A stretch of DNA of 64,000 bases from Bacilli bacterium (GCA_017436345.1 JAFSDH010000001.1:1-64000); one strand, 5' to 3'. Counted from the first letter of the stretch, positions 8,587-18,386 are shown. The notes: generated by a model from the sequence alone, not told the origin. Program-made: numbers and translations.

Positions 8587-10030
8587 ATATTTAGATTTAA
8601 GTATTAAAGAAATAAATGAATTATTAAAGAAAAAAGAAATTAAACCAATTGATTTAGTAATGGAATGTTTTGAAAGAATAGAAGCTAATAATGAATTAAA
8701 TGCTTTTATTACTTTAGATAAAGAAAGAGCTATTGAAAGAGCTAAGAGTTTAGAAGATAAAGAAATAGATAATATTTTATTTGGTATTCCTATTGCTGTT
8801 AAAGATAATATTGTTACTAAAGATTTAAGAACTACATGTGCATCACATATTTTAGATAATTTTATTCCTATATATGATGCTACTGTTGTTGAAATGATCA
8901 ATGATAAGAATATGATTATTATTGGTAAGACTAATATGGATGAATTTGCGATGGGTTCTACTAGTCAAACTAGTTATTTTGGAGCACCTAAGAATCCTTG
9001 GGATACTACTAAGATTAGTGGTGGATCAAGTGGAGGTAGTGCTGTTGCTGTTAGTAGTAGAATGGTACCTTTATCTTTAGGTAGTGATACTGGAGGAAGT
9101 ATTAGACAACCATCTAGTTATTGTGGAATTGTTGGGATGAAACCAACATATGGTAGAGTTAGTCGTTATGGACTTGTTGCGTTTGGTTCAAGTCTTGATC
9201 AAATTGGTCCAATGACTAGAAATGTATATGAAAATGCTCTTTTATTAAATGCTATTTGTGGAAGAGATGATAAGGATTTAACTAGTAGCTATGAAGAAGT
9301 AGTTGATTTTACTAGTAAGATTGGTGAAAGTGTTTCTGGAATGAAGATTGCTATTCCTAATTATTTTGTTAGTGATATAGTATCTTCTGAAGTTAAAGAA
9401 AAATTAGAAAATGTTGTATCTATTTTAAAAGAAGCAGGTGCAACAGTTGATTATATTGATATTGATTATATAGATAATGCTGTTACTTTATATCAAATTA
9501 TTGGTATGGGTGAAGCAAGCAGTAACTTAGCTAGATTTGATGGAGTTAGATATGGATATTCTGTTAGTGATCCTGAAAATATTGATGAGTTATATTGTAA
9601 GACTCGTGGTGAAGGATTTGGAGCAGAAGTTAAACGTCGTATTATGGTAGGTTCTTACTTATTAAGTGGAGATAATGCTGATGTATATTATACTAAGGCT
9701 CTTCAAATTAGAAATGGAATTAGAGAAAGTTTTAAAGAAGCTTTTGAAAAGTATGATTTAATTATTGGTCCTAATGCTACAACAACAGCTTATAATTTAG
9801 GAGAAGGATTAGATGATCCGCTTAAAACATTCTTAGATGATGTATTAGTATTCCCAGCTAATATGGCAGGTCTTCCTGGTATGAATGTTCCTATGGGATT
9901 TGGTAGTGGTCATTTACCAATAGGTCTTCAAATTATTGGTAATAGTTTTGATGAAGTTACAATGTATAAATTAGCTAGTTTTGTTGAGGAAAAACTTGCA
10001 TTAGAACTAGATCCTAGGGAGGTGAAATAA
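8579..10030 (+). CDS. gatA: Asp/Glu-tRNA amidotransferase subunit A
   Basis: GatA is the amidase subunit that releases ammonia from glutamine. At 483 residues it is full length. The Ser-cisSer-Lys triad of the amidase signature is visible as K75 (PIAVKDN), S150 (GGSSGGS) and S174 (SDTGGSIR). It overlaps gatC upstream, and its stop overlaps the gatB start by one base, so the three subunits are translationally coupled. Confidence 0.97.
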   Translation: MSKYLDLSIKEINELLKKKEIKPIDLVMECFERIEANNELNAFITLDKERAIERAKSLEDKEIDNILFGIPIAVKDNIVTKDLRTTCASHILDNFIPIYDATVVEMINDKNMIIIGKTNMDEFAMGSTSQTSYFGAPKNPWDTTKISGGSSGGSAVAVSSRMVPLSLGSDTGGSIRQPSSYCGIVGMKPTYGRVSRYGLVAFGSSLDQIGPMTRNVYENALLLNAICGRDDKDLTSSYEEVVDFTSKIGESVSGMKIAIPNYFVSDIVSSEVKEKLENVVSILKEAGATVDYIDIDYIDNAVTLYQIIGMGEASSNLARFDGVRYGYSVSDPENIDELYCKTRGEGFGAEVKRRIMVGSYLLSGDNADVYYTKALQIRNGIRESFKEAFEKYDLIIGPNATTTAYNLGEGLDDPLKTFLDDVLVFPANMAGLPGMNVPMGFGSGHLPIGLQIIGNSFDEVTMYKLASFVEEKLALELDPREVK

Positions 10031-11448
10031 TGAGCGATTATAAAAAGACAATAGGTATTGAAATTCACTGTGAATTAAATTCAAATACTAAGATATTTTC
10101 TAATAGTGTTAATGGTTATGGTAAAACAGCTAATAGTAATGTTAATGTTATTGATTTAGGGTATCCTGGTACTTTACCAACATTAAATATGGAAGTTATT
10201 CGTCTTGCTTTAAAAGCAGCATTAATTTTAAACTGTGAAATTAATAAAGAAATGCATTTTGATCGTAAGAATTATTTCTATCCTGATAATCCCAAGAATT
10301 ATCAAATTACACAATTTGAAACACCTATTGGGGTAAATGGATGGGTTGAAATTGAAGTAAATGGAGAAAAGAAAAAGATTCGTATCCACGATATTCATAT
10401 TGAAGAGGATACTTGTAAAAGTATTCATTATAAACATCATTCATTCTTAGACTTTAATAGAGCTGGTGTACCTCTTGTTGAAATTGTTACAGAAGCTGAT
10501 ATTAATTCTTCAGAAGAAGCAATGGCATATGTTGAAAAGTTACGTGAATTATTCTTATATGCTGATGTATCTGACTGTAAGATTGAAGAAGGTAGTATGA
10601 GATGTGATGTAAATATTTCTATTAGTAAAACTGATGAATGGGGAACTCGTGCTGAAATTAAAAACATCGGTTCAATTAGTAATGTAGGTCGTGCGATTGA
10701 AAAAGAAGCAGAACGTCAAGAAAGATTAATTGAAAATGGAGAAAGTGTTGTATTTGCTACTTATCGTTATGATGAAAAAGAAGATAAGACAATTATGATG
10801 CGTGTTAAGGAAGCTGGAAATGATTATCGTTATTTCCCAGAACCTGATATTCCATTTGTTGTTATTGATGATGAATTTATTGAAGATGTTAGAAAAAGTA
10901 TTCCAATGCTTGCTTCTGAAAGACGTGAAAAGTATGTAGAAGCTGGTATTAGTACATTAAATGCTAATAAGATTATTCAAAATAGAAGTTTATCTAATTA
11001 TTTAAATAGATTTTTAGATAAGAATATTGATTTAGTAGTAGCAAGTAATATTTTACTTGGAGATATTGCTGGATATTTAAATAAGACAGGTGTTGAAATA
11101 GATACTACTAAGCTTACTGAAGAAAAGTTTATTTCAGTTGTTTCTAAATTAACTAGTGGAGATATTAATAGTAAAGTATTTAAAGATATTTTAGAGGATT
11201 TAATGGAAAGTGATTCTTCTGTTGAAGAAATTATTTCTAGCAAAGGAATTAAGATAATTAGTGATCCTAATGAACTTAAGAATATTATTAGTACTATTCT
11301 TTCTAATAATGAAGCTAGTGTATTAGATTATAAATCTGGAAATACTCGTGCTATTAAGTTTTTAATGGGACAAATTATGAAAGAAACAAAAGGTTCAGCT
11401 AATCCTGAATTAGTTAATAAATTATTAGAAGAAGAATTAAATAAATAA
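10030..11448 (+). CDS. gatB: Asp/Glu-tRNA amidotransferase subunit B
   Basis: GatB binds the mischarged tRNA and phosphorylates the glutamyl group before amidation. At 472 residues it is full length, with the family opening IGIEIHCELNSNTKIFS, the block FDRKNYFYPDNPKNYQITQ and a C-terminal YqeY-like tail ending near LMGQIMKETKGSANPELVN. The gatA end supplies its GGGAGGTGA ribosome site. No terminator is seen after it. Confidence 0.97.
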   Translation: MSDYKKTIGIEIHCELNSNTKIFSNSVNGYGKTANSNVNVIDLGYPGTLPTLNMEVIRLALKAALILNCEINKEMHFDRKNYFYPDNPKNYQITQFETPIGVNGWVEIEVNGEKKKIRIHDIHIEEDTCKSIHYKHHSFLDFNRAGVPLVEIVTEADINSSEEAMAYVEKLRELFLYADVSDCKIEEGSMRCDVNISISKTDEWGTRAEIKNIGSISNVGRAIEKEAERQERLIENGESVVFATYRYDEKEDKTIMMRVKEAGNDYRYFPEPDIPFVVIDDEFIEDVRKSIPMLASERREKYVEAGISTLNANKIIQNRSLSNYLNRFLDKNIDLVVASNILLGDIAGYLNKTGVEIDTTKLTEEKFISVVSKLTSGDINSKVFKDILEDLMESDSSVEEIISSKGIKIISDPNELKNIISTILSNNEASVLDYKSGNTRAIKFLMGQIMKETKGSANPELVNKLLEEELNK

Positions 11449-11471
11449 TTTATAAATTTTAAATACTAGTG

Positions 11472-11485
11472 TATAATTAATTATA
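11472..11485 (+). promoter_or_regulatory. -10 element within a perfect palindrome
   Basis: TATAATTAATTATA is a 14-base perfect palindrome containing a consensus -10. It lies 15 bases before the start codon of the 163-aa gene, with AAGGAGTGA between them. No clear -35 is seen. Confidence 0.4.
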
Positions 11486-11500
11486 CTAAGGAGTGATTTA

Positions 11501-11992
11501 ATGAAGTCGACTTTAAAGATTTTAAAAAATAATATATTTACAATTATTGTTATATTTGTATTTATTATAGGGATGTTTTGTATTTCTTATGTAAAAAAAG
11601 TTTATTGGGATAATAATGATGAAGCTGCTTATGGTGAAAGAACTGAGGGAGTAGAAAATCATGAAATTTCTGATGAACAAGTAAATGAAATAAAATCTAA
11701 GATAAAAGAAGATTCTAATGTTAAGGAAGTTAGTTATAGTTTAGGTGGAAGAACAATTGATTTAACTATTACAGTTGTTGATGAGGTAAGTGTTTCTGAT
11801 GCTAAAAAGATAGGGAAAAATATTTTAACTTATTTTACTGAGGATGATTTATCTTATTATGCATTAAATATAGATTTTATTAAAGAAGATAAGAGTTTAG
11901 ATAATTTCCCAATTAGTGGATATAAACATTATTCTAATCCTGATATATCTTGGACTAAAGATAGGGAGGTAACTGGAAATGAAGCTAAATAA
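11501..11992 (+). CDS. Single-pass membrane protein, unknown (163 aa)
   Basis: An N-terminal membrane segment (about residues 12-30) anchors an extracellular domain of about 130 residues with no recognised family. The pattern TIDLTITVVDEVSVSDAKKIG suggests a small alpha/beta fold. It overlaps the start of the downstream GGDEF-like sensor by 14 bases, so the two probably act together, perhaps as an accessory outer-surface subunit. That role is inference. Confidence 0.65.
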   Translation: MKSTLKILKNNIFTIIVIFVFIIGMFCISYVKKVYWDNNDEAAYGERTEGVENHEISDEQVNEIKSKIKEDSNVKEVSYSLGGRTIDLTITVVDEVSVSDAKKIGKNILTYFTEDDLSYYALNIDFIKEDKSLDNFPISGYKHYSNPDISWTKDREVTGNEAK

Positions 11993-14021
11993 GAAATTAT
12001 TATTAATTCCTATTTTTGTAGCAATTGCAGTATTTATTGGTGTTTATTTCTATTATTATCGTGAAGATATCAATTCTTTAACAGTTACTGATAAGAACTG
12101 GATTGAAGAAAATATTACTTCTTTAGTGGATATTGAAGTTATTAGTGATTATCCTATTTATGGGGATAAAGATGGTGTGTTTGCTAGTTTTATTTCTGGT
12201 TTTGAAGAAGCCGCAGATATTGAATTTAATCAATTATCTTATTTAAAAGAGGGAACTACTAATACTAAGAAGTATCGTTTTAGAGTATTATCTAGTGATG
12301 AAAAACTTACAGATAAAGATTTATTTATTAATGAAGATGTTTATATTTTAGTTAGTAAGAATAAGAAGACTTATGATAAAGTATCTGATTTATCTGGTTT
12401 AAAACTTGGGGTTTTATCAGATGATGCGACTAATATCAGTTATTATTTAAGTGGTGGTAGTAATTTAGTATATAAGAGTTATGAAGATTCCGATTTATTA
12501 TTTACAGCACTTGATAATAATCAAATAGATGCGGTTGTTGTACCTCATGTTATGTATTTAAATAAGGTATTATCTAGTGAAAAGAATTATTATATTAATT
12601 TTACTCTTGGAGAAATGAGTAAAAAGATTGTTTTAACTTTAAGTGATGATGATAGTAAGCTTAATAATATTATTAAGAAATATTTTGAATCATGGAAAAA
12701 TAATAATTATGTAGAAATTTACAATGCTAATTTATTTGATTATTATATTGAAAATATGAATATTTCTGATAGTGATACTACTAATTTACAAGCAGCTACA
12801 TATACTTATGGATATGTTGAAAATTATCCATATGAAGTTAATGTTGATGGTGAACTTTATGGTATCTGTGGAGAATATATAAGTAGACTTAATCGTTTAA
12901 GTGGTATTGATTTTGAATATAAAGAATATGAAAGTGTTGATAAATTATTAGATGCAGTTAAAAAGGGTGAAGTAGATATTTACTTTAATTATTATGATGT
13001 TGCATCAGATGATTATAATGAAATTAATTCTACTTTTGTTGAAGAATATGTTGTTTTAGGAAGAGTAGAAGATTCTCATATAGTAACTTCTTTTGAAGCA
13101 TTAATGGGAAAAAATATAAGTATGTTATCAAATAATGCTTTATATAATTATTTTAAAGATAATAGTAAGTCTAATATTAAGGAATATGATTCTTATGATA
13201 CATTAATATCTAAGAGTGGAGATTCTATTCTTGTTGTTGATAAAGAAGTATATACTTATTATAGAAATTCTAAGTTTAAAGATTATGAAGTATTATATTC
13301 TAATTCTATATCTAAGGATTATTCTTTTATGGTAAAAGCTGAAGAAGAAGATTTTTATGATATGTTTAGTTATACTGTTAATACTAATTCTTATTATAGA
13401 TATAGAAATACTGCTTTAAGTGAATTAAATAATAGTGATTTATTTAAAGTTAATAGTTTTGAAGAATTATATATTATTATTTTGATATTAATATTAGTAC
13501 CAATTATTTTCTTAATTACTTTATTTATCTTATTAAAGAGAAAGAGTGTTGTTAAGAAAGTTAGAAAAGAAGAAAGACGTAAATATACAGATAATCTTAC
13601 TTCTTTAAAGAATCGTAGTTATTTAAATTTAAATATGGAAGCTTGGAATAAGAGTGAAAAATATCCTCAAGCTGTTGTAATGATTGATTTAAATAATGTT
13701 AAGTACGTTAATGATAATTATGGTCATGAAGCTGGGGATAGTTTAATTGTTCAAGCAGCTAGTATTCTTGTAAATACACAACTTGAAAATAGTGAAATTA
13801 TTAGAACTGATGGTAATGAGTTCTTGATATATTTAGTTGGTTATAGTGAAAAACAAGTTGATATATATACGAGAAAATTAACTAAAGAGTTTAAAGAATT
13901 ACCATATGGGTTTGGAGCTGCAACAGGATATAGTATGATTACTGATGGTATGAAAACTATTGATGATGCAATAAATGAAGCAACTTTAGAAATGCGTACA
14001 GATAAAGAGGATTATAAGTAA
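11979..14021 (+). CDS. Membrane sensor: tandem solute-binding-like domains plus degenerate GGDEF domain
   Basis: A 680-aa protein. An N-terminal anchor (about 5-25) is followed by two extracellular domains resembling family 3 solute-binding proteins (about 40-250 and 270-480). A membrane segment (498-519) and a cytoplasmic GGDEF-fold domain (536-680) follow. The GGDEF domain keeps LTSLKNR, the metal-binding Asp at 570 and NDNYGHEAGD, but the signature reads DGNEF (611-615). The third residue, normally D/E and metal-binding, is Asn, and no RxxD inhibitory site is seen. It may therefore sense a ligand but lack diguanylate cyclase activity. AGGGAGGTAA precedes the start. Domain calls are firm; activity is inferred. 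Confidence 0.82.
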   Translation: MKLNKKLLLIPIFVAIAVFIGVYFYYYREDINSLTVTDKNWIEENITSLVDIEVISDYPIYGDKDGVFASFISGFEEAADIEFNQLSYLKEGTTNTKKYRFRVLSSDEKLTDKDLFINEDVYILVSKNKKTYDKVSDLSGLKLGVLSDDATNISYYLSGGSNLVYKSYEDSDLLFTALDNNQIDAVVVPHVMYLNKVLSSEKNYYINFTLGEMSKKIVLTLSDDDSKLNNIIKKYFESWKNNNYVEIYNANLFDYYIENMNISDSDTTNLQAATYTYGYVENYPYEVNVDGELYGICGEYISRLNRLSGIDFEYKEYESVDKLLDAVKKGEVDIYFNYYDVASDDYNEINSTFVEEYVVLGRVEDSHIVTSFEALMGKNISMLSNNALYNYFKDNSKSNIKEYDSYDTLISKSGDSILVVDKEVYTYYRNSKFKDYEVLYSNSISKDYSFMVKAEEEDFYDMFSYTVNTNSYYRYRNTALSELNNSDLFKVNSFEELYIIILILILVPIIFLITLFILLKRKSVVKKVRKEERRKYTDNLTSLKNRSYLNLNMEAWNKSEKYPQAVVMIDLNNVKYVNDNYGHEAGDSLIVQAASILVNTQLENSEIIRTDGNEFLIYLVGYSEKQVDIYTRKLTKEFKELPYGFGAATGYSMITDGMKTIDDAINEATLEMRTDKEDYK

Positions 14022-14840
14022 GTGGCAAGGCGAGTTAAGACGTTGTTGGAAAGAATAAAGAAAAATATAGCGTTACCAGAAATGAAAATATTACCTGGAC
14101 AACTCGCTTTTTTCTTTGTTTTAACACTAGTTCCAATTATAGCGTTAGTATTATCGGTTGCGTCTAATTTACATATTTCATCTTCGACAATTGATTCTTT
14201 TATTAGTAGTCAATTACCTGATTCTGTAATTGGATTTGTTAAATATGTTGTTTCTAGTGAAGGCGCTCATATAAATACAATCATTTTCTTAGTTTCAGCT
14301 TTAGTTTTAGCTAGTAATGGTACTTATTCGATGATTATTGCATCTAATCAAGTATATAAACTTAAGAATAAAGGTTTTATTTATGATCGTATTAAGAGTA
14401 TTTTTATGTTATTTGTATTAATATTCTTATTAATATTTATTATAATTGTACCAGTTCTTGGTAATTATATAGTTAAAGGTATAAGTATAGTTTTAAATAA
14501 TAATACAATTAGTAATTATATCTCAATGTTTTATCAAATACTTAATTTACCTATATCTTGGTTTTTTATATTTTTCAGTATTAAGCTATTATATACAATG
14601 GCTCCTGATTCTAAAATACCAAGTCGTAAAGTAAATTATGGGGCAATATTTACTAGTTTTACATGGGTTATTTTTACTAAATTATATTCTGTGTATATGA
14701 ATGTATTTAATGGATATACTACTTTATATGGTAGTATTTCTAGTTTGATTGTACTTATGTGGTGGATATATTTCTTAGCATATTTATTTGTGATGGGTAT
14801 TGCCTTAAATGTATCTAAGTATGAGGAAAAAAAGGAATGA
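14022..14840 (+). CDS. YihY/BrkB family membrane protein
   Basis: A 272-aa polytopic membrane protein with about six membrane segments. It has the family pattern, including LPGQLAFFFVLTLVPIIALV near residue 24 and the C-terminal TTLYGSISSLIVLMWWIY motif. These proteins were once annotated as RNase BN, but that is not their function, and the true role is unknown. The GTG start directly follows the TAA of the previous gene, with AGAGG 11 bases upstream. A TTG at 14043 is a possible alternative. The stop codon lies inside the terminator hairpin. Confidence 0.85.
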   Translation: MARRVKTLLERIKKNIALPEMKILPGQLAFFFVLTLVPIIALVLSVASNLHISSSTIDSFISSQLPDSVIGFVKYVVSSEGAHINTIIFLVSALVLASNGTYSMIIASNQVYKLKNKGFIYDRIKSIFMLFVLIFLLIFIIIVPVLGNYIVKGISIVLNNNTISNYISMFYQILNLPISWFFIFFSIKLLYTMAPDSKIPSRKVNYGAIFTSFTWVIFTKLYSVYMNVFNGYTTLYGSISSLIVLMWWIYFLAYLFVMGIALNVSKYEEKKE

Positions 14841-14855
14841 CTATTCCTTTTTTTT
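14827..14855 (+). terminator. Rho-independent terminator overlapping the yihY-like stop
   Basis: AAAGGAAT, GACT loop, ATTCCTTT and a T tract. The TGA stop sits in the loop. Confidence 0.85.
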
Positions 14856-14864
14856 ATATTATGA

Positions 14865-14870
14865 TATAAT
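14865..14870 (+). promoter_or_regulatory. -10 element of the LTA synthase gene
   Basis: TATAAT with ATGA before it, 40 bases ahead of the chosen start. The -35 is weak because the preceding terminator occupies the position. Confidence 0.45.
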
Positions 14871-14910
14871 TAATATTAGATTTAAAATATTTATTTTGAA
14901 GAGGTATTTT

Positions 14911-17094
14911 ATGAAAAAGATTAAGAGTAAAAAGTTAAATATAAAAGATAGATGTAGTAAGTTTTTTACTGAATTAAGCCATAATCCCATTGGGATGTTG
15001 ATTGATGGATTAAAGTCTATTCAGTTATATATATCAACAAATATTTTCTTTTGTTTATTTGTTTTATTTAATGTAGTTAATGCTGTTTTAGTTAGATATT
15101 TTACTACAGGTAATAATGCTCAACTAACAGAGTTTCAACCTTTGATGGCTGATTTTGCTGTTATAGTTGCTCTTGGGGCAATTGGGTATTTTATGAGACA
15201 TAAATTAAGGGTATGTTATTGGTATATTATTACGCTTATATGTTCAATTATTTGCGTTATTAATTCTGTATATTATACTTTTTATTCTTCATATGTTTCG
15301 GTATCACTTTTATCAACTGCTAAGTATGGTGAAGCTGTTAGTGATGCGATATTTGAAATATTAAGATTAAAAGATTTTTCATATTTAATTTTTCCGATAT
15401 GTTTGTTATTTATATATATTAAGTTATCTAAAAAGAAATATTTTTCAGAAAAAGAAAATAAGAATAAAGAACCTAAAAAAGCTCTTAGTACTTTATTATG
15501 TGCGGGGTTAATTGGATTTATTTTTGCTTCTACTTTGACCTCAACTGATTTTAGTAGAATTACAAAGCAATGGAATAGAGAATACATTGTTACTAAATAT
15601 GGTATATATGTATATCAAATTAATGATGTTATTAAGAGTATTGAACCTAAGATTTCGGCTTTGTTTGGTTATGATGAAGCTTTAAAGAGATTTAATGATT
15701 ATTTTGTTGATACTAGTGATACACCAAAGACAAATAAATATACAAATATTCTTGAAGGTAAGAATGTTATTTCTCTACATGCTGAAAGTATTCAAAATTT
15801 TGTTATTGGACTTGAAATAAATGGAGAGTTAGTAGCACCTAATTTAACTAAATTGGCTAACGAAGGTTTATATTTTAGTAATTTTTATACGCAAGTAAGT
15901 GTTGGTACTAGTAGTGATAGTGAGTTTACTTTAAATACTAGTTTAATGCCTGCTAATAGTGGTACAGCGTTTGTAAGTTACTTTGACCGTACTTATATTA
16001 GTATTCCATCTTTATTAAAAGAAAAAGGTTATTACAATGTTTCTATGCATGGAAATGTTGCTTCTTATTGGAATAGAAGTGTTATGCATAAGACTTTAGG
16101 TTATGATGATGTTATTGGTAAGAGTAAATATGATATAGATGAAGTTATTGGACTTGGTTTATCTGATAAATCTTTCTTTAGACAATCTGTTCAAAAGTTA
16201 AAAGAAATAAATGATAAAAATGAAAAGTTCTATGCTACTTTGATTATGTTGACTAACCATACTCCATTCTATATTGAAGATGGTTTTGATGTAACATTAA
16301 ATGTTACGGAACAAGATGAATTAGGAAATGAAGTTATTAATAATTATCCATATATGGAAGGGACTAAGTTAGGTAGTTATTTGAAATCAGTTCATTATGC
16401 TGATGAAGCTATTGGTGAACTGATGGTGCAATTAGAAGAAGAAGGATTACTTGATGATACAGTTTTAGTTATTTATGGTGATCATGATGCTAGACTTCCT
16501 AAAAAGGAATTTATTCGCTTTTATAATTATGATCATACTACCGATGGAATATTAGAAAAGGATGATCCTAATTATATTGAATTTGATAGTTATGAATATG
16601 AGTTAAATAGAAGTACACCATTTGTTATTTGGACTAAAGAAAAGAAAATAAATGGTGTTAGTATGGATGAAGAGATTACTACAGTAATGGGAATGTATGA
16701 TGTTATGCCAACTCTTGGTAATATGTTAGGATTCTATAATAAATATGCGTTAGGTCATGATATGTTTAGTTTAGAAGGAAATGACAATATTGTTGTATTC
16801 CCTACAGGTAACTGGTTAACTAATAAAGTTTATTATAATGCCCAAAAGGTTGAAACTTATATGATACCTAGCAATTGTTCTTATGATTGGTGTTTATATA
16901 ATAATAATAATAAAGTAGCAGTATCTAGTACTGATGCTAGCATTTTACCAGCTGGTTATATAGAAGAGATGAATAAATATGCTGAAGAGTTATTAAGTGT
17001 ATCTAATAGTATGATTGTGTATAATTTATTAGCTACAGAAAAAGATAATAAAGATGAAATTGATGAATCTGAAATTGTTGAAGGAGCAGGATAA
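14911..17094 (+). CDS. Lipoteichoic acid synthase-like sulfatase-fold enzyme
   Basis: A 727-aa LtaS-family phosphoglycerol transferase. About five N-terminal membrane segments (43-62, 80-95, 103-125, 157-171, 193-208) precede an extracellular sulfatase-fold domain. Metal and catalytic positions match LtaS: HAES (E292), GTSSDSEF (T333 as the nucleophile) and GDHDARLP. It probably polymerises glycerol phosphate from phosphatidylglycerol on the outer membrane face. I chose ATG 14911 because GAAGAGGTATTTT precedes it; earlier in-frame starts fall inside the upstream gene and terminator. The C-terminus is an acidic tail. Its stop lies one base before the start of the next gene. Confidence 0.92.
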   Translation: MKKIKSKKLNIKDRCSKFFTELSHNPIGMLIDGLKSIQLYISTNIFFCLFVLFNVVNAVLVRYFTTGNNAQLTEFQPLMADFAVIVALGAIGYFMRHKLRVCYWYIITLICSIICVINSVYYTFYSSYVSVSLLSTAKYGEAVSDAIFEILRLKDFSYLIFPICLLFIYIKLSKKKYFSEKENKNKEPKKALSTLLCAGLIGFIFASTLTSTDFSRITKQWNREYIVTKYGIYVYQINDVIKSIEPKISALFGYDEALKRFNDYFVDTSDTPKTNKYTNILEGKNVISLHAESIQNFVIGLEINGELVAPNLTKLANEGLYFSNFYTQVSVGTSSDSEFTLNTSLMPANSGTAFVSYFDRTYISIPSLLKEKGYYNVSMHGNVASYWNRSVMHKTLGYDDVIGKSKYDIDEVIGLGLSDKSFFRQSVQKLKEINDKNEKFYATLIMLTNHTPFYIEDGFDVTLNVTEQDELGNEVINNYPYMEGTKLGSYLKSVHYADEAIGELMVQLEEEGLLDDTVLVIYGDHDARLPKKEFIRFYNYDHTTDGILEKDDPNYIEFDSYEYELNRSTPFVIWTKEKKINGVSMDEEITTVMGMYDVMPTLGNMLGFYNKYALGHDMFSLEGNDNIVVFPTGNWLTNKVYYNAQKVETYMIPSNCSYDWCLYNNNNKVAVSSTDASILPAGYIEEMNKYAEELLSVSNSMIVYNLLATEKDNKDEIDESEIVEGAG

Positions 17095-17095
17095 G

Positions 17096-17743
17096 ATGAA
17101 GAAAGTTTTAAAAATATTATTAGTTATTCTTATATTAATTGCTTTATTAATAGGTGGTTTCTTCTTAGTTAAAAAAGTGTTTAGTAATAAGCCTGATGAG
17201 AAAGAACCAGTTGTTGTTGAATTAAAAAAGCTTGATGAAATAAAAGGTTATGATTATCTTCTTTATGATAATAGTACTGAATTATATAAAGAGTTATTTA
17301 ATGAATTAAAGACAAATTTAGAGTCAACAGAAATGGATGAAGCAAAGTATGCGGAAACTATTAGTAAGATGTTTGTTGCGGAATTTTATACTTTAAGTAC
17401 TAAGGTTACTAATCAGGATGTTGGTGGAATAGATTTTATTTATTCTGGTATTAGAGATAATTTTAAATTAAAAGCTTCTGATACGATTTATAAATATATT
17501 GAAAGTAATGTTTATGGGGATAGAGAACAAAAATTACCAGAGGTATTAGAAATTGTTAGTTGTTCATCAACAGTTGGCAAATATAGTTATAAAGATGATG
17601 ATAATAAAATAAATATTAATGATGAAAAGAGCTATGTTGTAAAACTAACTTGGAATTATAAAGAGGATTTAGGATATCAAACAAGTGCGACAATTAGATT
17701 AGTACATGAAAAGAATATTTTAACGATTGTAAGTATAGATTAA
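17096..17743 (+). CDS. Single-pass membrane protein coupled to LTA synthase
   Basis: A 215-aa protein with one N-terminal membrane segment (about 5-26) and an extracellular domain of about 180 residues. No family is recognised. The start at 17096 uses GGAGCAGG inside the end of the LTA synthase gene, with one base between stop and start, so the pair is co-translated. It may be an accessory factor of the LTA synthase; this rests on position alone. A terminator overlaps its stop. Confidence 0.7.
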   Translation: MKKVLKILLVILILIALLIGGFFLVKKVFSNKPDEKEPVVVELKKLDEIKGYDYLLYDNSTELYKELFNELKTNLESTEMDEAKYAETISKMFVAEFYTLSTKVTNQDVGGIDFIYSGIRDNFKLKASDTIYKYIESNVYGDREQKLPEVLEIVSCSSTVGKYSYKDDDNKININDEKSYVVKLTWNYKEDLGYQTSATIRLVHEKNILTIVSID

Positions 17744-17768
17744 AACTGTTTAATAAACAGTTTTTTTT
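17743..17768 (+). terminator. Rho-independent terminator
   Basis: AAACTGTTT, AAT loop, AAACAGTTT and a T tract. Confidence 0.85.
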
Positions 17769-17799
17769 ATGTTATAATTATTAATAATAGAGGTGTTGT

Positions 17800-18342
17800 A
17801 TGAAGAAAATATCATTGGAAAAGAAATTGTTATATATTAGTTTTATTCCATATATTGTATATTTATTAATTTGTTTAAAAAATGCAATTTTTGGTTTTTG
17901 CTATAATTATATTGGTGTATGTTATTATGGTATTGAAGGCTTTTTAGAAAGTTTTTCTACTATATTTTTTGATACTATTTTTAGTTTTTGGTCAATATTA
18001 TTAATTATAATAGTATCATATCAGTTATGGTATTTTATATTTCGATTTAAGACAAAAAGTGAAAAACAGAAAAGTAAAAAAGAAGTAAAGAATGTTTCTG
18101 TCTTAAAGAAAATAATTTTTATTTTATCGATTATTTGTTGGGTATTATATTTAGGAAGTGGACTTCATAGCTTCTTTTTTGGTACTTGTATAGGTTTTTT
18201 GAATTGTGAAATGGTATATGGATTTGATGCTATGTTGGATACTTTATTTTGGTACGGCATACTTTTTGGTATGATACCAGTTCTTCCCATTACGCTTATT
18301 TATATAATCATGTATATTATTAGAAATAAGACTAAAAAATAA
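17800..18342 (+). CDS. Four-TM membrane protein with internal duplication
   Basis: A 180-aa protein of unknown family with about four membrane segments. The two halves resemble each other. Each has a hydrophobic helix, a short loop with paired cysteines (GFCYNYIGVCYYGIEGF in the first half, GTCIGFLNCEMVYGFDAM in the second), then a long hydrophobic helix. The halves are joined by a basic linker (about 83-105). AGAGGTG precedes the start and TATAAT lies at 17773-17778. The paired cysteines in both outer loops suggest disulfides or a cofactor site, which is inference. Confidence 0.65.
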   Translation: MKKISLEKKLLYISFIPYIVYLLICLKNAIFGFCYNYIGVCYYGIEGFLESFSTIFFDTIFSFWSILLIIIVSYQLWYFIFRFKTKSEKQKSKKEVKNVSVLKKIIFILSIICWVLYLGSGLHSFFFGTCIGFLNCEMVYGFDAMLDTLFWYGILFGMIPVLPITLIYIIMYIIRNKTKK

Positions 18343-18386
18343 GTATATCGGTATATCTTTTTATTATACCTATATACTTTTTTTAT
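18342..18386 (+). terminator. Rho-independent terminator
   Basis: A long hairpin, AAGTATAT-GGTATA pairing with TATACC-ATATACTT, followed by T residues. Confidence 0.75.

Noticed and set aside
14838..14840. Recoding of TGA as tryptophan, suggested by the low GC and mollicute-like look
   Set aside because: TGA ends this gene in a terminator context and also ends the GT2 gene at 61982-61984; tryptophan is encoded by TGG.
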